This document shows positions 7,681 to 14,890 of a DNA stretch of 36,678 nucleotides, in pieces; position 1 is the first letter of the stretch; every line of letters begins with the position of its first letter. The notes under the pieces are model-generated. The model was not told the origin of the DNA, made no database searches, and worked only from the letters and a program-made list of their open reading frames with translations. Source of the DNA: Holophagales bacterium UBA5704 (GTDB taxonomy: Bacteria > Acidobacteriota > Thermoanaerobaculia > Multivoradales > UBA5704); the NCBI GenBank assembly GCA_002420005.1, contig DIHE01000130.1:967-37644 (forward strand). Reading direction: 5' to 3'. A program made the translations under genes and the position numbers.

Positions 7681-8640
7681 ATGGAGAAACCTCTGCACTG
7701 GTATCGCCTGTTCGGTTGCAACCTCGGCAGCGAGGTGGCCCTCGGCAGCCACCTCGGCGTCGGCAGGCCGCCCGCCGACGCCGTCTTCACGTTCGGCCCG
7801 CCGGAAGTCGCTCTGCCGGACGATGCCCTGTGCCTCTACCGGAGCACCCCACCGACCGCCGGTGGCGAGCCGGCCTTCCGGTTCTTCCGCACACCCGACC
7901 GCGAGATCCTCCGCTGCACCGGCCTCGTCGACTTCCATCTCTTTGCGGATCGCATCGTGGCCCATCCGGCGACCGCGGAGCCCGGACCTCTGATCGAGAT
8001 CCACCTTCTCGGCTCCGTCCTCTCCTACTGGCTCGAAAAGCGGGGCCTCGCCACCCTCCATGCCTCCGCGGTGGCGGTCGGAGCACGCGCCGCCGCCTTC
8101 GCCTCGCGGCACGGCGGCGGCAAGAGCGGTCTCGCCGCCGCGTTTCTGCAGGCCGGCCATGCGCTCCTGAGCGACGATCTGCTGGCCGTCGAGGAGCGCC
8201 AGGGCCGTTTCCTGGGCCGGCCGGGCTATCCGCAGATGCGTATGTGGCCCGATGAGGCGGCCCACTTCCTGGGTGGCTACGAGCACCTTCCCTTCGTCCA
8301 TCCCGAGCTGACCAAACGGCGGGTCTCCATCGGCCCGGGTTTTTTCGGAGCCTTCCACGACGCCCCCGCTCCCCTGGCCGCCCTCTACCTCCTCGAACGG
8401 CTGCCACCGCAGGAAGCCTTGGAGATTCGCGAGATCCCGCCGCGCGACGCCTTGATCGAGCTGTTGCGCCAGACGTTTTCTCCCCGTCTGGTCGCAGCGG
8501 CCGGCCTGCAGCCGGCCCGGTTCGACCTGCTCTCCCACCTCGTTCTGCACGTCCCGGTCAAGCGGCTCCGCTACCCGTCCGGCTTCGCGCTCCTCCCGAA
8601 GGTCGTCGAATCCATCCACAACGACCTCGACCGGTGTTAA
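7681..8640 (+). CDS. HPr-kinase-like (HprK) peptide kinase of RiPP-cluster type
   Basis: 319 residues from ATG 7681; an in-frame ATG at 7663 would add six residues but sits on the putative -10. The family signature is clear: a P-loop SRHGGGKS (142-149), then HALLSDDLLAVEE (160-172) with the Asp pair of HprK-type kinases, then GYPQMRMWPDEA, typical of HprK homologues found with lasso genes. The N-terminal 120 residues lack the classical HprK sensor domain. Homologues in the paeninodin-type lasso clusters phosphorylate a Ser near the precursor C-terminus. Here the core offers Ser3 and Thr14 but ends in Val, so the site, if any, differs. It is divergent from the B2 gene. Regulation of HPr itself is unlikely because no PTS genes are present. 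Confidence 0.8.
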   Translation: MEKPLHWYRLFGCNLGSEVALGSHLGVGRPPADAVFTFGPPEVALPDDALCLYRSTPPTAGGEPAFRFFRTPDREILRCTGLVDFHLFADRIVAHPATAEPGPLIEIHLLGSVLSYWLEKRGLATLHASAVAVGARAAAFASRHGGGKSGLAAAFLQAGHALLSDDLLAVEERQGRFLGRPGYPQMRMWPDEAAHFLGGYEHLPFVHPELTKRRVSIGPGFFGAFHDAPAPLAALYLLERLPPQEALEIREIPPRDALIELLRQTFSPRLVAAAGLQPARFDLLSHLVLHVPVKRLRYPSGFALLPKVVESIHNDLDRC

Positions 8641-8705
8641 GATCCGTCTGATTTCATGCAGACCGCCGATTCTGCGCGCACTCCGCGCGCCACAGGAGAT
8701 TTCTG

Positions 8706-9296
8706 ATGAAGCGTTGGTGGATTGTTCCCGTGTTCCTGGGGATGGCGCTCCTCGCGGGCCAGCCGCTCCTTGCGTGGTCGGACGACGACGAGGACGAAGA
8801 GGAGCAGCAGCGATTCGCCCTCGGTGTCGGCGTCGGCCTGATCGAGGCCGGCGAGACCGAGAACTACCTGGCCGCCTCCCTGCGCATCCGCTTCGGCCAT
8901 GACGACGAGGACGAGGACGACGGCAACCGCGGCCGCGACCAGGGCATCACCGGGTACCTCGAGCCCGAGATCGGTTACTGGGAGTCGAGCAACGACCGGA
9001 TCGAGGGCAGCGACCTCCTGGTCGGCGTCAACCTCATCGGGGCCATGCCGTTCTCGCGCGCCGAGAGCTTCATCGGCGCCGGCGTCGGGGTCCACTTCAT
9101 CGACGCCGCGCTCCTCGAAGCCGACTCGCGGCTCGACGGCAGCGAGACCAAGCTCGGCGTCAACGCCCAGTTCGGTCTCGACGTGCGCATGACGCGCAGC
9201 CTGAGCGCCTTCGGCACCGGCCGTTTCGACCTCGTCCAAGGCTCTGCCGAGAGCGTTCACACCAAAGTCTTCCTCGGCCTGCGCGCCCGCTTCTGA
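8706..9296 (+). CDS. Outer-membrane beta-barrel protein
   Basis: 196 residues with a signal peptide (residues 1-23, ending LLAWS) and ACAGGAGAT just upstream of the ATG. An acidic run (DDDEDEEE, residues 26-33) and a second one (DDEDEDD) precede or interrupt alternating-hydrophobic strands such as FALGVGVGLIEAG, YLAASLRIRFG, ITGYLEPEIGYWE, LLVGVNLIGAMPF, FIGAGVGVHFIDAALL and KLGVNAQFGLDVRM. The chain ends LGLRARF with the C-terminal Phe expected for BAM-inserted barrels. About 8 strands are plausible (OmpA/OmpW-like size). No specific ligand can be inferred; the acidic loops may bind cations. A CGCG-rich short hairpin lies just upstream of the ribosome site. It follows the kinase gene by 65 bp but need not belong to the RiPP locus. 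Confidence 0.75.
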   Translation: MKRWWIVPVFLGMALLAGQPLLAWSDDDEDEEEQQRFALGVGVGLIEAGETENYLAASLRIRFGHDDEDEDDGNRGRDQGITGYLEPEIGYWESSNDRIEGSDLLVGVNLIGAMPFSRAESFIGAGVGVHFIDAALLEADSRLDGSETKLGVNAQFGLDVRMTRSLSAFGTGRFDLVQGSAESVHTKVFLGLRARF

Positions 9297-9316
9297 GAGC
9301 CGGCCGGCCGCCGCCG

Positions 9317-9344
9317 CCCCTCATCCCCGGCCGGGGGTGAGGGG
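9317..9344. repeat. REP-like palindrome / possible terminator
   Basis: A 28-bp inverted repeat with arms CCCCTCATCCCCGG and CCGGGGGTGAGGGG (13 of 14 positions pair, plus one G-T) directly follows the beta-barrel gene. It has no U-tract. Its CCCTCA/TGAGGG ends resemble the longer repeats at 23591-23646 and 27523-27588, so it is probably a dispersed palindromic repeat that may also end transcription. Confidence 0.5.
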
Positions 9345-9350
9345 TTCCTG

Positions 9351-9359
9351 TGCTAAAAT
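9351..9359 (+). promoter_or_regulatory. Candidate extended -10 promoter of the CorC-like gene
   Basis: TGCTAAAAT is an extended -10 (TGn plus TAAAAT, five of six) about 95 bp before the GTG start at 9455. No recognisable -35, as expected for extended -10 promoters. Confidence 0.35.
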
Positions 9360-9454
9360 GGCCCCGCCTTGAGCCAAGACCCTCCCCGATCTCCCGTTCT
9401 TCCACTCTTCCCCCCCAGGCACCCGGCGGCGGGCGCCCGGAGGGAGGCTCGTTC

Positions 9455-10810
9455 GTGAGCTTCCTGCTCCTGGCCTCGGTGATCCCGACCGAAGCCGCGC
9501 CCAGCCACCCCTGGTGGGGTCTGTTTCTGGCGATCCTCCTGGTCGCCCTCAACGGCTTTTTCGTCGCCGCCGAGTTCGCGCTGGTCAAGGTCCGCCCGAC
9601 CCAGATCGAGCCTTATGCCCAGGAGGGCAAGCTCAGTGCCCGCAAGGCGAAGCACATGGTGCGCCACCTGGACGCCTACCTGAGTGCCACCCAGCTCGGC
9701 ATCACCCTGGCCAGTCTGGCCCTCGGGTGGGTCGGCGAGCCGGCCTTCGCCTGGATCATCGAGCCGGTGGTGCGCCCGTTCACCGAGAACAACCCGCAGC
9801 TCCTGCACTCGATCAGCCTGACCGTCTCCTTTCTCGTCATCACGATCCTCCACATCGTGCTCGGCGAGCTGGCACCCAAGTCGGTCGCCATCCGCAAGCC
9901 CGAGGGGACGACGCTCGCCATCTCCCTCCCCTTGTTCTTCTTCTATAAGGTCACCTTCCCGGCGATCTGGCTGCTCAACCACTCGGCGAGCTACCTGCTC
10001 AAGCTGGTGGGGATCGCGCCGGTCTCCGAGAGCGACCTGGCCCATTCCGAGGAAGAGCTGCGTCTCCTCCTCTCGTCGAGCCATTCAGGCGGCGTCTCCA
10101 AGCAAACCCGCGAGCTGCTCGACAACATCTTCGAGCTGAAACACCGGGTGGCCCGGCAGATCATGGTGCCGCGCCAGGACGTGATCTACCTCTCCACCAC
10201 GCGCACGATGTCAGAGAACCTGCGCACCGCCCGCCGCAGCGGCCACACCCGGTTCCCTCTCTGCGACGGCGACCTCGACCACGTCGTCGGCCTGATCCAC
10301 ATCAAGGACCTGTTCCGCAAGGAACGCCCGGTCGCGACACTGCGCGAGGTGGCGCGCGAGATCGCCTTCGTCCCCGAGACGCTGGAGCTGGACCGGCTGC
10401 TCAAACGGATGCGCACCGAGCGCGTCCACCTCGCCGCGGTGATCGACGAGTACGGCGGCGTCTCCGGCGTCGTCACCTTGGAAGACGTCATCGAGGAGAT
10501 CGTCGGGCAGATCCAGGACGAGTTCGACGTCGAGAAGCCGGAGATCCGCAGCACCGAGGACGGCGCCTGGATCGTCTCCGGCGGCATGCTGGTGGAAGAC
10601 CTGGAAGATGAGCTTCACCTGGAGCTGAGCGAGCGGGACGAGGACACCATCGGCGGCGTCGTCCTCTCCGAGCTCGGCCGCACCCCGACGGTGGGCGACC
10701 GGGTCGAGCTCGGCCCGGTGCTCCTCGAAGTCCTCGACGTGGACAACAACCGCATCAAGGACCTCCGCCTCACCCGGGTGAAGCCGGAAACCGCGGCCGA
10801 TCCGGACTGA
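9455..10810 (+). CDS. CNNM/CBS/CorC-domain membrane protein (hemolysin C family)
   Basis: 451 residues from GTG 9455, preceded by GGAGGGAGG with a 7-nt spacer; an upstream ATG at 9350 would add 35 non-conserved residues and remove that site. Residues of about 20-190 are a CNNM (DUF21) transmembrane domain with the family motif LNGFFVAAEFALVKVR and segments LLHSISLTVSFLVITIL and ISLPLFFFYKVTFPAIWLL. Two CBS domains follow (IMVPRQDVIYLSTTRTM ... HVVGLIHIKDLF, and HLAAVIDEYGGVSGVVTLED). Residues of about 365-445 form a CorC_HlyC domain (EDTIGGVVLSELGRTP). Family members in the inner membrane act in Mg2+ or Co2+ export or resistance; direct haemolysis is not implied. Monocistronic by context. Confidence 0.9.
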   Translation: MSFLLLASVIPTEAAPSHPWWGLFLAILLVALNGFFVAAEFALVKVRPTQIEPYAQEGKLSARKAKHMVRHLDAYLSATQLGITLASLALGWVGEPAFAWIIEPVVRPFTENNPQLLHSISLTVSFLVITILHIVLGELAPKSVAIRKPEGTTLAISLPLFFFYKVTFPAIWLLNHSASYLLKLVGIAPVSESDLAHSEEELRLLLSSSHSGGVSKQTRELLDNIFELKHRVARQIMVPRQDVIYLSTTRTMSENLRTARRSGHTRFPLCDGDLDHVVGLIHIKDLFRKERPVATLREVAREIAFVPETLELDRLLKRMRTERVHLAAVIDEYGGVSGVVTLEDVIEEIVGQIQDEFDVEKPEIRSTEDGAWIVSGGMLVEDLEDELHLELSERDEDTIGGVVLSELGRTPTVGDRVELGPVLLEVLDVDNNRIKDLRLTRVKPETAADPD

Positions 10811-10856
10811 ACGGCCTCTCCTGCTGCCTGCAGCACTTTCCATTCCTGGAGGTAGT

Positions 10857-10961
10857 ATGGTTAGTATGGAGGAAGATGCCGCATTGGGTCGGGGGTTCTC
10901 CGCTCGGAGGTGCACCGCCTTCGAGACGCACGCCGGGCTGGTCGAGCCTACCCTGGAATGA
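10857..10961 (+). CDS. Possible 34-residue leader ORF
   Basis: ATG 10857 is preceded by GGAGG at a 5-nt spacing and reads 34 codons (MVSMEEDAALGRGFSARRCT...) to TGA at 10959-10961. The stop overlaps the ribosome site (GAGGAGG) of the next gene at 10974, so the arrangement would allow translational coupling. The peptide has no recognisable family and chance is quite possible. Confidence 0.25.
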   Translation: MVSMEEDAALGRGFSARRCTAFETHAGLVEPTLE

Positions 10962-10973
10962 GGAGGACTTCGT

Positions 10974-12467
10974 ATGAATCGGAATCGCCTTGCCGTTCTT
11001 TTCATCTGTACAGCGGTCACCACCTCAGCGCTCTCTGCACAGAATCTCTGTACAAGTCCCCCAACCCCGGTCACCCTTGAGATTCTCTCTCCCTCGCCCC
11101 GGCCGCAGGACGACAACTTCCGCATTGCAGGAACCTACGGGTTCTCCGTCGCTCTCGTCCCTCCCAACGAGATTCGACTTTACGGCACAAGCGGCAACCA
11201 GCGAAGGAGGTGGAACGCCGCCGGGACCGCCGTTGACGATCTTTATTTCAGTACCGCAGGCTGCTCCTTGACGCTTGACCCGCGCGACTGGGACCCGCGC
11301 TGTCTCGAACAGATTGGCCTGTTCTGGAAATACGTCGCCTGCGGCAGCGGCATACCGTGTGAGGCCGCGGATCGCTGGAACGCTTACTCAGGAACCAATA
11401 ATATCTCCACCTTTCCCACCTTCGGATTTTGGCCACGGACCGCACCTGCTGACTGGGGCGTGGCCGGTTATACGCCTGTCTTGACGCGCAACAAGGTCAA
11501 CTCCACCTTGCTCAATCCACCGAGCAGTTGCGTTTCGGGTCATCCGTCGCAACCGACTTCCTGCCCTCCAAAGTATGGAAAGGAAGAATATTGCAACACG
11601 AGCAACTTGGACGCGTTCGTCACCGGCGTGGCCAACCCGAAGGTCGTGCAGGTTTACTATGGCGGTGGCGTCCGTAAGTGGTTCATGGCCTTCAATACGC
11701 TGATCCAAGCGGACTCGGGCCCGGGTTCGAGGTGGCGCATCCTATGGGCGTACTCGGACGATGGAAAAATCTGGACGGTTGACCCACAAGTTCTTTTCCG
11801 CAGCTCCTCCGAGGCGATGTCCGGCTGCGGCGGCAAGGGCCTCATGGTCACCAACTTGTTTATTGACAACGGCAATTTTTACATGGCGTTCACTGAAATC
11901 GGCAAGCCCTACGCCTACCTGGTGCGCAGCCCCATCAACACTGTCAACCGAGTTCCCGGCTATTCCACCTGGAACATCGCCTCCAGTCCGATTCAAGCCA
12001 ACGGCGAATGGACCTGGAAACCTCTGACTCCGGGGATCCAACAGGACTTCACGTCGCCGCCGCTCAACGCCGCGTCGATTCTGCCAAGCTGCGAATCCAG
12101 TCCTCCCTTCATGGTGAAGCAGTCGTACATCGGCCGCTTCTTCCAGTCGTCAACGCCCAACTCACCGTCGCGGTACATCGCGGTCACTTCCGACATGGTT
12201 GGTGGCCAAACAAAGCTCCAGGTATGGAGCAGCGCATCGCTTAACAAGCCATTCCAGTACGAGAGTGACGTGGCGATTTCGGCGCAGGATATCGGACAAT
12301 TCGGCCTTGAATTCGCGTTCACCCAGTATCCCGACAACCTGCCGAGCTCGCCGCGTCTTCTTGCGCCGCAGCTCGACTTCTGGCTGGTCAGAAATATCGG
12401 CGCCGGCCTCAGTCAGGTTACGGTGTCGCGCCGCACCGCCAAGCTCACCGGCGGCGGGATTTTTTGA
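10974..12467 (+). CDS. Secreted beta-propeller-like protein of unknown function
   Basis: 497 residues with a signal peptide (about 1-22, ending ALSAQ) and GAGGAGG seven bases before the ATG. Eleven or so cysteines suggest disulfides outside the cytoplasm. Segments such as VQVYYGGGVRKWFMAFNT, WRILWAYSDDGKIWT, NFYMAFTEIGKPYAYLVRS and SRYIAVTSDMVGG resemble blades of five-bladed propellers of the glycoside-hydrolase 43/32 type, in which each blade pairs 'record/observe' strands with Asp/Trp-rich turns. I cannot identify catalytic acids with confidence, so no enzyme activity is assigned. The gene is visibly richer in A/T (runs such as AATAATATC) than its neighbours, consistent with recent transfer. 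It converges on the respiratory operon; the 42-bp gap between the stop codons contains a repeat. Confidence 0.7.
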   Translation: MNRNRLAVLFICTAVTTSALSAQNLCTSPPTPVTLEILSPSPRPQDDNFRIAGTYGFSVALVPPNEIRLYGTSGNQRRRWNAAGTAVDDLYFSTAGCSLTLDPRDWDPRCLEQIGLFWKYVACGSGIPCEAADRWNAYSGTNNISTFPTFGFWPRTAPADWGVAGYTPVLTRNKVNSTLLNPPSSCVSGHPSQPTSCPPKYGKEEYCNTSNLDAFVTGVANPKVVQVYYGGGVRKWFMAFNTLIQADSGPGSRWRILWAYSDDGKIWTVDPQVLFRSSSEAMSGCGGKGLMVTNLFIDNGNFYMAFTEIGKPYAYLVRSPINTVNRVPGYSTWNIASSPIQANGEWTWKPLTPGIQQDFTSPPLNAASILPSCESSPPFMVKQSYIGRFFQSSTPNSPSRYIAVTSDMVGGQTKLQVWSSASLNKPFQYESDVAISAQDIGQFGLEFAFTQYPDNLPSSPRLLAPQLDFWLVRNIGAGLSQVTVSRRTAKLTGGGIF

Positions 12468-12470
12468 TGT

Positions 12471-12614
12471 CCTCCATCTTGCTGCGTGGGACCCGAGCTA
12501 TCGGCGGTCTCACCGCTCCAACAACGCCCGCCGCACCAGCTCCGCATACCGCGACGGCCCGAGCATCGCCCGCACGTCGGTCAGCGGCTCTCCTCCATCT
12601 TGCAGCGTGGGTCC
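12471..12614. repeat. Pair of 23-bp direct repeats 121 bp apart
   Basis: Positions 12471-12493 and 12592-12614 share CCTCCATCTTGC(T/A)GCGTGGG and differ at two positions. The second copy is inside the GcvH-like gene (coding GPTLQDGG); the first lies just beyond its stop codon. This looks like a local duplication or an insertion scar near the AT-richer gene. Confidence 0.45.
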
Positions 12615-13259
12615 GACCTGATCCTGGCCCGTGCGCAGAGCCCGTGTGGCTTCGGCCTGGAAGGTGGCGAGGGCGGATTCGGCGTTGTCGCGGGCTTCTT
12701 CCAGGTCGAGGAGGTGGTCGGTGGGCTCTCCGGACTCGAGTTCGAAGAGCCAGCCGGCGTCGTAGGGGGAGCGGGTGACCAGGCTCGGCTCGATGGCGAG
12801 ACGGGGGTTCTTCGCGACGACGGTTCCGGCGGCCGGAGCGGGAAGGGGAAGGAGCTCGGCGCCGTCCGCCAGCCAGGCGGCGGTCTCTCCAGCGACGAGA
12901 CGACTGCCCAGGGGCGGGAGGATCACCCGGCTCGGATGGTCCCAGAGCCGGGCGACCACGGCGTCCACGCCGAGGCGCAGACGCCCCTCCTCCACTCCCT
13001 GCGCCCAGCCGTGGCCGACGTGATACCCCCGGTCGGCCGGGAAACGCCAAGGTCCTGGGGCCGTGTTCGCCGCTCCGGTCTCCGGTGCGGCCGGGGGGAG
13101 CGGAGCGAGGCCGCGCATGGCGCGGTCGAAGGGGCAGCTCTCGCAGTCTCCCTCCCGGTCGCAGAGCTTGAAGGAGACCAGCCCGGCGCTCATCCACACG
13201 CAGGGCACGACCCCCTGGGGCATCGCGGTGCGAAGCGGCGCGTCTCCTCGTGCGGACAT
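12510..13259 (-). CDS. GcvH-like protein with N-terminal four-Cys motif, no lipoyl lysine
   Basis: 249 residues from ATG 13259 with GAGGAGGAG upstream. The N-terminus has four cysteines (C20, C33, C39, C42: VPCVWM ... KLCDREGDCESCPFD), suited to a metal or Fe-S site. Residues of about 78-180 match the glycine-cleavage H-protein fold (YHVGHGWAQ, LRLGVDAVVARLW, AGTVVAKNP, SPYDAGWLFEL). At the lipoyl-lysine position, about 12 residues before the AGTVV turn, the sequence reads ADGAELL with Ala instead of Lys, so it cannot carry lipoate there. The tail is helical. It is the last gene of a four-gene operon with NrfD and Fe-S subunits and 13 bp downstream of the NrfD gene, so it is more likely an accessory or structural part of that membrane complex than part of glycine cleavage. 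No GcvP or GcvT genes are nearby. Confidence 0.8.
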   Translation of the reverse strand: MSARGDAPLRTAMPQGVVPCVWMSAGLVSFKLCDREGDCESCPFDRAMRGLAPLPPAAPETGAANTAPGPWRFPADRGYHVGHGWAQGVEEGRLRLGVDAVVARLWDHPSRVILPPLGSRLVAGETAAWLADGAELLPLPAPAAGTVVAKNPRLAIEPSLVTRSPYDAGWLFELESGEPTDHLLDLEEARDNAESALATFQAEATRALRTGQDQVGPTLQDGGEPLTDVRAMLGPSRYAELVRRALLER

Positions 13260-13272
13260 GGGACTCTCCTCC

Positions 13273-14865
13273 TCACTGCCGGTGGCAATTGGCGCAATCG
13301 TCCTCGATCCCGAAGGCCTTGTCGCCGTCGTGGCAGGAGGCGCAGAGCGCGCCCTCGTGGATCGCCTCGTAGGTGAGCTTTCCGGAGACCGGTGTGCCGG
13401 GCTCGGTGATCTTGAAGAGGCCGGCATGGCAGGTGCGGCACTGGTTGTCGGTCACCGCCGCGTGGGTCTCGTGGTTGAAGGTCACCGGCCCCGGGCTGTC
13501 CCCGGAGACCGGGAAGGTGTACGGCGCGGGCAGCCGGACCTCCGCGGAGGCGGCGTGCACCACCTGCGGCTCGACCGCCGGTGCGGCCGGAGCCGGCCCC
13601 TTGGGCTTCGGGCTGCTCGCCGCGACGCCGACGATGCCGATCACCAGCAAGACCCAGAGGGCCGCCAGGACGCCCCGGCTGAGCGCCGGCCGGCGCCGCA
13701 GCAGGATCGGATCGACTCCGGCGGGCGGCAGCTCCGCCTTGGGGAAGATCGGCAGGTATTTGACCGCCAGCGCGAAGAGCAGGAACCCGGCCCCGACGAT
13801 GCTCGCGGTGACCGCGAACTCCATCCAGGACGGCACATAGGTGACACCGGACGAGGCCGCCATGCCGGTGACCGCCACGTTCAAGCGGTTGACGATGAAG
13901 CCCATCACCGTGAGCAGGGCGCCGAAGAACAGCCCGCGCTCGCTCGCCCGCACCTGGGGCACGGAGAACAGCGCCATCGGCAGCAGCACCCCGAGCCCGA
14001 TCTCGCCCCAGAAGAGGACGCTCTCCGGCGACAGTGCCCACACCAGGTGGAGGCTGCCCCGCCCGTAGAGATCCTGCGCCTTGATCAGGGCGTAGACCGC
14101 GAGGACCACGACCAGGATGCGGGCGAGCCCGGCGAGCAGGTCGTGCTCCAGGCGCTTGCCGAAGGCGCGGTAGCTCATGAACGACTCGAAGATGGTCATC
14201 GCCAAGCCGCCCGCCACCGCCGACAGGAAGAAGAAGACCGGCAGGAGCGGCGTGTACCAGAGGCCGTGCAGCTTGTCCGGAACGATGACGTAGAGGCTGC
14301 CCAGCGAGGACTGGTGGAGCGTCGAGAGCAGCACGCCCACGATGACCAGGGGGACGAAGACCGCCCGCATCACCTTGAGCGGCTTCTCCAGATGGAAGCG
14401 CTCCAGGACGAGGGGGAGGAATTCCAGGGCGAGCACCGTGGTGTAGAGGGTCACGCACCAGGCGACCTCGAACATCACGGAGTGTGGGTTCCACATGACC
14501 AGCGGGTGCCAGATGCGGTAGGGCAGCCCGAGGTCGAAGAGGAGCGCCACGATGACCAGCACGTAGCCGAGGAAGGCGGTGAGGACCGCCGGCCGGGCGA
14601 TCGGCTCATAGCGTTCCAGGCGGAACACGTGAACGGTCGCCGCGACGACGAAGCCGCCCGCGGCGAGCCCCACGCCCACCAGGACGTCGAAGCCGATCCA
14701 CAGGCCCCAGGGGAAGGCATCCGACAGATGGGTGACCGCCCCCAGGCCCTGGGCGAAGCGCAGGACGGTGGCATAGAGGCCCGCGGCCAGGACGGCGAGG
14801 AGCACTCCCTGCCAGAGGGTCAGGCGGCCGAGCGTCTTTTGTAGAGCAACCAGATGAGCGTTCAT
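13273..14865 (-). CDS. NrfD/PsrC-like quinone-interacting membrane protein fused to a triheme cytochrome c tail
   Basis: 530 residues, AAGGAGGT upstream of ATG. The first ~430 residues hold about nine or ten membrane helices of the NrfD/PsrC family (LWQGVLLAVLAAGLYATVL, AFPWGLWIGFDVLVGVG, SVLFWGEIGLGVLLPMALF, GVLAALWVLLVIGIVGVAA). This family passes electrons between menaquinone and an Fe-S subunit. The C-terminal ~70 residues contain three haem c sites, CRTCH (476-480), CASCH (508-512) and CANCH (524-528), with extra His residues (NHETH) as distal ligands, resembling cytochrome c7/class III domains. The haem tail should face the periplasm. Fusion of NrfD and haem domain in one chain would let the complex pass electrons from the quinone pool to periplasmic carriers, as proposed for Cbc- or Hmc-type complexes. 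No catalytic molybdopterin subunit is present. Confidence 0.85.
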   Translation of the reverse strand: MNAHLVALQKTLGRLTLWQGVLLAVLAAGLYATVLRFAQGLGAVTHLSDAFPWGLWIGFDVLVGVGLAAGGFVVAATVHVFRLERYEPIARPAVLTAFLGYVLVIVALLFDLGLPYRIWHPLVMWNPHSVMFEVAWCVTLYTTVLALEFLPLVLERFHLEKPLKVMRAVFVPLVIVGVLLSTLHQSSLGSLYVIVPDKLHGLWYTPLLPVFFFLSAVAGGLAMTIFESFMSYRAFGKRLEHDLLAGLARILVVVLAVYALIKAQDLYGRGSLHLVWALSPESVLFWGEIGLGVLLPMALFSVPQVRASERGLFFGALLTVMGFIVNRLNVAVTGMAASSGVTYVPSWMEFAVTASIVGAGFLLFALAVKYLPIFPKAELPPAGVDPILLRRRPALSRGVLAALWVLLVIGIVGVAASSPKPKGPAPAAPAVEPQVVHAASAEVRLPAPYTFPVSGDSPGPVTFNHETHAAVTDNQCRTCHAGLFKITEPGTPVSGKLTYEAIHEGALCASCHDGDKAFGIEDDCANCHRQ

Positions 14866-14890
14866 CTCTCGCGACCTCCTTCGGTCTCCT

